23,760 nt of DNA. Origin: a virus. The position numbers and the translations under genes are program-made. The DNA lies in IMG/VR virus record IMGVR_UViG_3300008451_004399, positions 1-23,760 of that record; one strand, given 5' to 3'. Below the pieces are notes generated by a model. It searched no databases. It saw only the letters and a program-made list of their open reading frames with translations, and was not told the origin of the DNA. Positions 7,992-15,800 of this stretch are shown piece after piece. The first letter of the stretch is position 1; every line of letters starts with the position of its first letter.

Positions 7992-9056
7992 TCAAACCTT
8001 CGCATTATTTACAAATTTTTCAATAGTCGCATACGGCACTTCGAGTAGATAAGCGGCGTTATCTTGAAACCCAAACGTAATAAGTATTCGTCCTTTATAA
8101 TGGCACATTCCGCATGTAAATTCGGTATGACCACCCATGATAGTAAAGTCGTCAGAGAACTTCACAATGTTCCAATTCTTATCCCATACGATAAAGCGAT
8201 GGCGATACACTCCGTCCTTTACCTTCTTTTCTCCCTTAAAAAGATCAACCTCGTGAGTTAACGCAATATAGTAATCACCAAAAGAAATGACTTGTGAACC
8301 GCCTCTAGGTTCAGTCAATCCCTTTGGATTTCTATTAAACATTCGAGTGTCGCCTAAAAACACGGTTTCTGCCTTGGCTTTTTCTATATCAGCAAGAACT
8401 ACTTCTGTCGGGTTACACCACTTAATGTACGTATAATCTTGATCTAGAACCGGCATCCAGTTCTTTTCACAATAAGATGTATCTTCGCCAGGAGCACCGA
8501 TACGCGTGCGAGATACTTCTATTACTTCATTATCGAGAACCTCTATCTCTGATAATTCCATTCTTCCTTGGCCTGTCGTATTCGTATCCCTACGAACTCC
8601 AGTCATGTAGAGTTTTTCGTTCCATTCAACAAGTCTTGCATCCTCAAGACCAACGAATTCCCATATCGGTTCTTTATCAAGTTTTGAAGTGTCTACGTGG
8701 TTTACTCGAGTGATGTTATAATTTCCATCCAACTCACAATAAAAATTCTCTGTGCGCAACTTCATATCATCTTCTGGGTGAAGATATGTAAGAGGTCCCC
8801 ATGGATGGATAAACTTCTTTTTCTCAGAATGATAAAAGAAATAGTTAGTGCATCTTACATTAACTATTAGTTTTCCTTTATGAACAAGAATTGACGGGTT
8901 CATAAGCCCGGTGCCGCCGGTGAGCTTTGATGGAACGATCAGTGGATGAATACTTCCACCATCTGTTAACGCTTGTTGTGCTAGAGTTGTAGAAGTTTCG
9001 TATCTATACGTTTGTTCTACTTGATGCGCGTCTTTGACGTGTTCAAAAAATGACAT
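7992..9056 (-). CDS. GH130-like five-bladed beta-propeller, stand-alone copy
   Basis: This 354-residue protein is a paralogue of the C-terminal two thirds of its downstream neighbour. Shared landmarks are GGSIHPLIVP at 33-42, GLEDARLVEW at 136-145, GVRRDTNTTGQGRMELSEIE, CEKNWMPVL at 196-204, EPRGGSQVISF and a terminal FGFQDNAAYLLEVP. The G-x-E-D-x-R motif with a following EKNW and GG motif recalls GH130 and related propeller glycosidases/phosphorylases; the Asp would be the general acid in that family. A GAGGAA ribosome site lies 12 bases before the ATG. It is the first gene of glycan module 1 and follows a 74-base gap that holds a weak late-promoter match. The adjacent duplicate suggests two related linkages or a heterodimer; function is inferred from fold only. 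Confidence 0.72.
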   Translation of the reverse strand: MSFFEHVKDAHQVEQTYRYETSTTLAQQALTDGGSIHPLIVPSKLTGGTGLMNPSILVHKGKLIVNVRCTNYFFYHSEKKKFIHPWGPLTYLHPEDDMKLRTENFYCELDGNYNITRVNHVDTSKLDKEPIWEFVGLEDARLVEWNEKLYMTGVRRDTNTTGQGRMELSEIEVLDNEVIEVSRTRIGAPGEDTSYCEKNWMPVLDQDYTYIKWCNPTEVVLADIEKAKAETVFLGDTRMFNRNPKGLTEPRGGSQVISFGDYYIALTHEVDLFKGEKKVKDGVYRHRFIVWDKNWNIVKFSDDFTIMGGHTEFTCGMCHYKGRILITFGFQDNAAYLLEVPYATIEKFVNNAKV

Positions 9057-9106
9057 GATGTAATCAAATTCCTCATAATATGAATGTAAGTTCTGTCAAC
9101 TACATT

Positions 9107-9114
9107 TATTTATC
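9107..9114 (-). promoter_or_regulatory. Weak late-promoter match before glycan module 1
   Basis: The minus strand reads GATAAATA, seven of eight bases of the T4 late box, in the gap between the last structural gene and the first gene of glycan module 1. Initiation would fall near 9101, giving a 45-base leader to the ATG at 9056. The same octamer occurs inside coding sequence elsewhere in this window (near 2776), so the match could be chance. Confidence 0.35.
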
Positions 9115-9120
9115 AATGAA

Positions 9121-9148
9121 ATCGGTACTATTAAATCCAACTACCGAT
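9121..9148 (-). terminator. Possible weak 3' hairpin after fibre-tip gene
   Basis: ATCGGTA (9121-9127) and TACCGAT (9142-9148) form a 7-bp stem with a 14-base loop that contains the stop codon of the gene at 9131-9496. On the minus strand it is followed by TTCATTGAT, not a real T-run, so it may only partly terminate, protect the 3' end, or be chance. Confidence 0.25.
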
Positions 9149-9496
9149 AGCAAATACAATCACGCTCGTAGCAGTAGTGTTCGCGCGAGAAATATACACG
9201 TTTACGGCCGTTGTAGTAGCACCAGATGAAGACCAACCAGTAACTGTGGTTCCTGGAACAGTAGAGTTAACAGAAACATGAACATATGGTGCTGCAGCAA
9301 ATGCTATCGGAAAAGTCCATGCCCCTAGTGTCGGTGTGTTTGACGCGGACGGAGTTATTGAAAAGGTATGCCAGCACATCTGAGTTCCGCCAGCAAGACG
9401 CACGTAAAAACCATTAGCGTTGTTTCCAGTCTCTACTTCTACCGCCGGACCCGGCGGCAAATAAGCTGAAATCAAATCTGTTGCTAAGACTACCAT
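9131..9496 (-). CDS. Tail-fibre tip protein, gp53-like C-terminal domain
   Basis: The 121-residue protein is nearly all one beta-rich domain. NGFYVRLAGGTQMCWHTFSI, then WTFPIAFAAAPYVHVSVNS, and the end ATSVIVFAIGSWI follow the pattern of the phage tail-fibre C-terminal domain found in gp53-like proteins, in which a G-T-Q-x-x-W strand, a TFP-I-F strand and a final A-I-G-x-W strand are typical. Those domains form trimeric receptor-binding tips. Here the domain is almost alone, with only about 40 residues ahead of it (LPPGPAVEVETG), so it may attach to another fibre protein. The ribosome site AAGGGA overlaps the stop of the upstream structural gene. Receptor unknown. Confidence 0.65.
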   Translation of the reverse strand: MVVLATDLISAYLPPGPAVEVETGNNANGFYVRLAGGTQMCWHTFSITPSASNTPTLGAWTFPIAFAAAPYVHVSVNSTVPGTTVTGWSSSGATTTAVNVYISRANTTATSVIVFAIGSWI

Positions 9497-9507
9497 ATTT
9501 TAATCCC

Positions 9508-12417
9508 TTATGCTTGAGCTTCTGACCAACGAAGAAGAACGTGACCCGTGCCAGTACCAGCGGTTAAACGAATATTAATCGCAAGAATGTCAGAGCCGTC
9601 TGGATATTGGAAATCTCCTCCTAGTGGAGCACCAGTCAATTCCTTCAGTTCCGTAAGTTCTAGTCTATCGTTCACTGCGCCAGATGCGGTAGAAGGAGCA
9701 GCAAACGCAAACACCTGTTCACCTGGTACCGCAACGGTGCCCGCACTATAAGTCACAGAAGTCGCAACCTGCGCGAGACTTGGCTGGCCACCCGCAGATT
9801 CTACGTTTAATGGAAGCCACGTCGCTGAAGAGAAATTCTTAGGATTCAACACGCCTTCAACAATACAAGCACCAGGGTTTGTACCACCTGAAACAGATAC
9901 ACCGACTGCTTGTAGAAGAAGCTGAGAACGATTCAATAGATCTCTTACTCCAAGACCACCAACCTGACTGTTTGAAACGGATGGAGCAAGACGAATGAGG
10001 AACGCTGTTTGGTTCGCGGTTGTAAGACTCAAACCGACTCTCTGATAGTTAAAGATGTATCCACGGTCCTTAGTAAATCCACCGTCCATGATTAACGCAG
10101 AACCCCAGTGACTTAGAGTTGGAGAACACGTATTACTTATTAGAATTACACCAGTGCCGGCCGTATGGCTTGCAGCAGCCGCAGCAGTAAATCCAGTCGA
10201 AGTACCTGCTTGCCACTGAGTGAGTGTTGCTGCACGAGTCGCACCGGTAAAGTTACCAGCTCCACTTGCCGCTGACTTACCTGTGTAACTGATAATTTCG
10301 TTATCTATGTACAATGTTCCTGCTGTTGGAAAGTGTTCCAGTGCTGCAACTGGAATTGTTGTAACTGAGCTGTCGATCGTAGAAGTTAGAGATGTTACTG
10401 GAGTATCGTTTTCGATAGAATAGCGAACCGGGAGGTTACCAGATCTCATATAAGCTTCATCATTCACGTTGTTATTTTTGATACGATGCACGAAAACCCA
10501 GTTACCATCACTACCACGAACCATAAAATCAACAAAGCCAGCGCCGTACCACGAATACTGTAGACCGACCATGTGCATCTTACTTAGGTTAATATTAAAC
10601 CCGCTTGGCCCGGTTCCGTCAATTGTATCAATGTTGAACTGCGACTGCCTAATTCTTGTTTCTTGAATTAAGTTACCCTTTACACCAGAAGCATTGATAC
10701 CTCTATAATCAGGAGACACAAATATAGAAGTATCACTCACTACTTGTATAACATGGTGAGTCATACCGCGGATAACGATTCTATCGCCTGCTTTTAATTG
10801 CTGAGTAAATCTTGTATTTACGCCAGTCACCGCATTTGAGTTTTGCGTAACAGATAGAGTTCCACTTAATTGTGCAGTAGAATTTCTTTTTACTACAGAT
10901 AAAATACTACCATCATATTCCCAGAATAATCCATTTTGTTCGTCAAACAACCCAGCTCTTACAGCTGCGCCATCCCATGTTATTACATACACCTTTGGCG
11001 TGATATTTAACACTGCAGTAGTTGCACCGAGTACACTGGTCGCTAATACTGTAAACTGATAGTCGCTTACGATAGATGCTACTGTATATGTGCCATTATA
11101 CCCAGAAGTTGTCGATCCTGCTATTTCTATAACTGCGCCGATCTGTAAACCATGATCAATGTCATCAGTTGTAACAGTAATCGTAGAACCGACGGTGGTT
11201 CCGGAAGCAGTTATACTCCGAATATCATAGTTTGGTCTAAATAACGTTCCAGTCGACCAAAGAAAACCTTTACCTGATTGATAACGAAAATATCTTTTAC
11301 TCTGACGAGCAACTGTTGCGCCATATGTTGGAGTTTTAGTTGAAAGAATAACTCCGCCGTCCTGTGGTCTGTGAACAATCGTAGAATTTGTAAACGCATA
11401 TAAAGTAACGGTCGCTGGAGACACAACAACAGCGCCACCTCGTGCAGTATATGTTAATGATGTTAAACTAGGAACACTCGTAACAACAAACGGCCCAGAA
11501 GCAAGCGCAGCCTGAGTACCAGATGCAACGATAGAGTGGATAGCAGTACCAGGAATTAATCCGTGTGGGTTGGTAAAGTTTAAAGTAATTACTGACGGGT
11601 TAGCACCATTGCTCGTTGCTGATGCTACTGGTATCGAAGCGCCTGAATAGATTGCTCCACGCTTTAGTGTGGTAGCATCTGTTAGTAATGATTGTCCATT
11701 GGTTCCAACTACACCCCTTGCAAAATATGTTAGCGTGCTAGTGTTAGGTACACCCACTGTGTTAACAATAAATGTTCCGTCAGCTCTACTAAATCCTGCA
11801 ATTCCAGAGTTTAGAGCTGAAATATTAATCGCTTGTCCCGCAGCGATACCGTGCGCGACAGACGTAGTGACTGTAATTAAACTATTTGTTGAAGCACCAT
11901 CTGTAGTAATAGCAGTTACAACTAAGTCAACACCCGGTAATTCATAAGCGGATGGATAGCCGCGAACAGTTCCATAACCTGCCCATTTTGTCGGCTGTAG
12001 ACCATATTCAAAGTCAGCATCGATGAGTGATTCGGGATTTGATACGCGCATTCTTTCGATAGCATCAGTACCAAAACTCCAAGGTCTTATAGTAGAGGCA
12101 GCGTTTTCGTTACCGTAAACAAAAATTTGAAGAGAATCACTAGCACTCTGACCAGTAGTGCTTACTCCCAATGTTATCGTTGTGAACCCATCTTCTCGCT
12201 GTGTGATAGTAGGAAAGTTAGTTGCGTCGTTTGCGGCAGTAAACGTTGCTGTAGTACCACCGTATGTAGAGTTACCAAATGTGTACAGGATAATATTATC
12301 TGTAACGTTAGTAATTAGCAGAAGCTGATCTAAAGTATATCTTCCAGGTATTTTTATTGTGCCAACGTTAGCACCGCCAGGAGAAAAAACGTAATCTCTT
12401 ATAATCTTCTTACCCAT
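9508..12417 (-). CDS. Large virion structural protein of marine T4-like phages
   Basis: This 969-residue protein starts MGKKIIRDYVFSPGGANVGT, then IKIPGRYTLDQLLLITNVTD, and contains RPWSFGTDAIERMRVSNPES and DADFEYGLQPTKWAGY. I recognise this combination from structural proteins of T4-like cyanophages and related marine phages, where the exact role is not defined. Residues about 165-236, 264-330 and 402-470 look like three copies of one beta module, each with an H-G-L/I-x-x-G turn followed by a strand ending in F-x-V or Y-T-V and a third in L-T-Y-x-A-R-G or similar. It is rich in Thr, Ser and Ala, with no signal peptide or membrane segment. The AAAGGA ribosome site is ten bases upstream. It probably belongs to the tail or fibre complex, given its neighbours. 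Confidence 0.75.
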   Translation of the reverse strand: MGKKIIRDYVFSPGGANVGTIKIPGRYTLDQLLLITNVTDNIILYTFGNSTYGGTTATFTAANDATNFPTITQREDGFTTITLGVSTTGQSASDSLQIFVYGNENAASTIRPWSFGTDAIERMRVSNPESLIDADFEYGLQPTKWAGYGTVRGYPSAYELPGVDLVVTAITTDGASTNSLITVTTSVAHGIAAGQAINISALNSGIAGFSRADGTFIVNTVGVPNTSTLTYFARGVVGTNGQSLLTDATTLKRGAIYSGASIPVASATSNGANPSVITLNFTNPHGLIPGTAIHSIVASGTQAALASGPFVVTSVPSLTSLTYTARGGAVVVSPATVTLYAFTNSTIVHRPQDGGVILSTKTPTYGATVARQSKRYFRYQSGKGFLWSTGTLFRPNYDIRSITASGTTVGSTITVTTDDIDHGLQIGAVIEIAGSTTSGYNGTYTVASIVSDYQFTVLATSVLGATTAVLNITPKVYVITWDGAAVRAGLFDEQNGLFWEYDGSILSVVKRNSTAQLSGTLSVTQNSNAVTGVNTRFTQQLKAGDRIVIRGMTHHVIQVVSDTSIFVSPDYRGINASGVKGNLIQETRIRQSQFNIDTIDGTGPSGFNINLSKMHMVGLQYSWYGAGFVDFMVRGSDGNWVFVHRIKNNNVNDEAYMRSGNLPVRYSIENDTPVTSLTSTIDSSVTTIPVAALEHFPTAGTLYIDNEIISYTGKSAASGAGNFTGATRAATLTQWQAGTSTGFTAAAAASHTAGTGVILISNTCSPTLSHWGSALIMDGGFTKDRGYIFNYQRVGLSLTTANQTAFLIRLAPSVSNSQVGGLGVRDLLNRSQLLLQAVGVSVSGGTNPGACIVEGVLNPKNFSSATWLPLNVESAGGQPSLAQVATSVTYSAGTVAVPGEQVFAFAAPSTASGAVNDRLELTELKELTGAPLGGDFQYPDGSDILAINIRLTAGTGTGHVLLRWSEAQA

Positions 12418-12427
12418 AATTTTTCCT

Positions 12428-12814
12428 TTAGAATCCTAATGCTATAGCGAAAGCTGCAGCTTCATCGCTAGAGCCTCTCGCACCAATATTTGAAATAAAT
12501 TGCCATGTAGTGCCGTCATAAACAAACTCTACGGTTGTTTGTGGTATGTTAACAGACAGTGTATCATTTATGCCTTCGATAGTCGCGCCGTTAAAGTTAA
12601 CTAGCAAGTTATTTATTAGCCAACTTCCACCGTCGGTAATCTGCACGGCATGCCCAGGAGAAGGTGAAAATGGCATAGTCACCGTAAAGGACCCGGCCGA
12701 CGTATCAGCAATGAGTTTATCACCATTCAGCGCCGTGTAGTTACTTGTTATTTTTACCCAGGATTTAACAACACCAACGTTAGGAGAAATAGCATTTTTT
12801 AGTGATATTGGCAT
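12428..12814 (-). CDS. Small fibre-associated structural protein
   Basis: This 128-residue product consists mainly of one beta domain, residues about 19-110, that also occurs near the C-terminal end of the collagen-like fibre encoded just upstream. Paired segments are SNYTALNGDKLIADTSAGSF with TNYTAVSGDRILTNTAGGTF, GATIEGINDTL with GSTIEGIADDI, and VEFVYDGTTWQFI with VEFAYDGTTWEIF. The module recurs in phage fibres and is likely a trimeric beta-prism-like part. The start codon overlaps the fibre gene's stop (TAATG), so translation is coupled. The last 20 residues (SSDEAAAFAIALGF) are not in the fibre copy. It probably packs against, or caps, the fibre; that is inference. Confidence 0.6.
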   Translation of the reverse strand: MPISLKNAISPNVGVVKSWVKITSNYTALNGDKLIADTSAGSFTVTMPFSPSPGHAVQITDGGSWLINNLLVNFNGATIEGINDTLSVNIPQTTVEFVYDGTTWQFISNIGARGSSDEAAAFAIALGF

Positions 12815-15800
12815 TAGTTATCTCTCTTTATGTTTTCTACGTCAGCTTTTAGTTTCTTAACTGCTTCAATCAAGATTGCAATAAGTGGAGTATATGTAAC
12901 TGTCTTTAAACCACTTCCGTTTGTTTTTACAAGCTCTGGCATGATCTTTTCTAGTTCTTGCGCAATCACACCGTAGCTCTTTGTCTTGTTATCTTTCCAA
13001 TCGAAACTATACGTATTTATTTGTTCTAGAATATCAAAGCTGTTATCGATAGACTTAAAGTTTTCTTTAAATGTTACGTCTGAAAGTGAGTTAAAGTTAG
13101 TTGCCGACAGATCTCCGGTCGAAGGATTGAAATATAGTCTAGTCGTAGAAACTTCTGCGAGTTGATTTGAACCAGCGGCTGTTACAAACACCGGGAAAAC
13201 TGTATCGTCATCTGATACGTCAACCGCGTTGATCGTAGTAGATGGGCCGGTAGGACCTTGTATACCCTGTGAGCCGGTTGTACCTTGCGCTCCTTGAAGA
13301 CCAATCGCAGTAAATATTTCCCAAGTTGTACCGTCATAAGCAAACTCTACAGAAAAGCCTTTAACGTCCATTGTAATATCATCAGCTATGCCTTCGATAG
13401 TGCTTCCGTTTCTTGCGACCGTTAGATTTATAGCTGACCAATCGTTAGCGTCAGCGATTACAACGAACGCTCCTGTGGCGGGTGTAGCTGGGAGTGTAAT
13501 TGTAAATGTTCCGCCGGCCGTGTTCGTGAGTATTCTATCACCAGAAACCGCAGTGTAATTGGTAGTTCTTAAGATCCAACTAGTAGATCCACCTGAAATA
13601 CCTTGTGCACCAGTCCCAGACGTTCCTTGAGTTCCGGTAGTTCCTTGAATACCTTGCGATCCAGTCGTACCTTGAAGACCTTGCGATCCAGTAGCACCTT
13701 GCGTTCCTGTTGTTCCTTGGGTACCGGTTGTTCCTTGCGTTCCTGTAGTTCCCTGAGTTCCAGTCGTGCCTTGTGTACCGGTAGTACCCTGAGTTCCAGT
13801 AATTCCTTGAATACCTTGCGATCCAGTAGTTCCTTGGGTACCGGTTGTTCCTTGTGTACCGATTGTTCCTTGAGTTCCGGTAGTTCCTTGAATACCTTGC
13901 GATCCAGTAGTTCCTTGGGTACCGGTTGTTCCTTGTGTACCAGTTGTACCTTGTGTACCAGTTGTACCTTGTGTACCAGTTGTACCTTGTGTACCAGTTG
14001 TACCTTGTGTACCAGTTGCCCCCTGAGTTCCCTGCTCACCTTGAAGACCCTGAGTTCCCTGCTCACCCTGAAGACCCTGAGTTCCCTGCTCACCCTGAAG
14101 ACCCTGAGTTCCTTGTGTACCTTGAAGACCCTGAGTTCCTTGTGTACCTTGAAGACCCTGAGTTCCCTGTGTTCCCTGAAGACCCTGAGTTCCCTGCTCA
14201 CCCTGAAGACCCTGAGTTCCCTGCTCACCTTGAAGACCCTGAGTTCCCTGTGTTCCCTGAAGACCTTGAGATCCTGTAGTTCCCTGAGTTCCTGTAGTTC
14301 CCTGAGTTCCAGTCGTACCTTGTGTTCCTGTAGTTCCCTGTGTTCCCTGAAGACCTTGAGATCCTGTAGTTCCCTGTGTTCCCTGAAGACCTTGAGATCC
14401 AGTTGTACCTTGCGCACCGGTAGTACCTTGAATACCAGTTGTACCTTGTGTTCCCTGCTCACCCTGAAGTCCTTGAGTTCCTTGAGATCCAGTCGTACCT
14501 TGAGATCCAGTTGTACCTTGCGTTCCCTGAATACCTTGAGATCCTGTAGTTCCCTGAGTTCCAGTAGTACCTTGAGATCCAGTAGTACCTTGAGTTCCTT
14601 GAATACCTTGTTCACCCTGAGTTCCTTGTGATCCCTGAAGACCTTGAGATCCAGTAGTTCCTTGAACTCCGGTAGTACCTTGAATACCTTGTGTTCCAGT
14701 AGTACCTTGGGTACCAATCGTTCCCTGAATACCTTGAGTTCCGGTAGTACCCTGAGTTCCAGTTGTACCTTGAGTTCCCTGAAGACCTTGAGTTCCGGTA
14801 GTACCCTGAGTTCCTTGGAGGCCTTGAGATCCAGTAGTACCTTGAGATCCAGTAGTACCTTGAGTTCCTTGAATACCTTGTTCACCCTGAGTTCCTTGTG
14901 ATCCCTGAAGACCTTGAGATCCAGTAGTTCCTTGAACTCCCTGAGTTCCTGTTGTTCCTTGTGATCCAGTCGTGCCTTGAGTTCCCTGAAGACCTTGAGC
15001 ACCGTCTAATCCGTCTACAGCAGCCGTACCTTGAGATCCTTGAAGACCTTGCGATCCGGTTGTACCCTGAGCTCCCTGTAAATTAGTTGGATCTCCAACC
15101 CACGTACCGCTTGAGTTTATTACAGGTCCTATACTTTGTATTGTAACTCCACTTACTATAATATTCGCATCTGGATTAATAGAAAACTCAACACCATTGA
15201 GTTCTAATCCAGCGCCTGCTTTGTAAATCTGTGAAGAGCTTATCTGTGAGAAGTTTATGCCAGTGCTTCCAAATGTAATGACTCCTTCTGTGGTCAGTAC
15301 ATAGAGTTCGCCGGCTCCGGTGTTACCTTCTAGGACGTAAAACGCGTCGCCTCTACCTATACTTCCAGAATCGCTTGGGCTGTAAGAATCTGTATCGGTT
15401 GAACGAGTAAGAACCCAATCAGTATTTGCAGAACCAGTATCTGTGACTGTATACACGCCGTTATGAGCCGTGTTAGCTTGTTGATATAAAAGAACACGGT
15501 TGTCAGTACTTAGCGTAATTCCATCTATAATAAGACCTAGCTGAGTTCCGCCATTCGTTAATGTAGCGCCAACTCCTGATATTCCGTTATCATAAATAGC
15601 ATTAAGAGAGATTGGTGACTCTACTCTAACTGGGTCGTGATAATGTATAGCCGCAGATACTAGTGTATCTACATACTGTTTTGTGACGGCTTGTAGATTA
15701 CCAGATGGATCTTGTGCAAGAGTTAAGAAACCACCGGTCATCGTGGTGCTAACATCGGATCTTACGAATTGAAGACTATCCAATCCGTCTAGAGTTGCAG

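Noticed and set aside
9075-9099. Minus-strand TTGACA (9094-9099) with TATTAT (9075-9080) before the first propeller gene
   Set aside because: The spacer is only 13 bases, and the implied start would fall after the GAGGAA ribosome site, leaving it out of the RNA. It resembles the cassette boxes but is not a credible sigma70 promoter.
13569-15002. Long overlapping open frames rich in Leu/Lys/Arg/Val or Ser/Leu/Thr on both strands over the fibre repeats
   Set aside because: They are by-products of the repeated G-x-Q codons read in other frames or on the opposite strand. Their composition is simply the frame-shifted repeat and they lack starts with ribosome sites. The G-x-y frame carries the recognisable domains at both ends.
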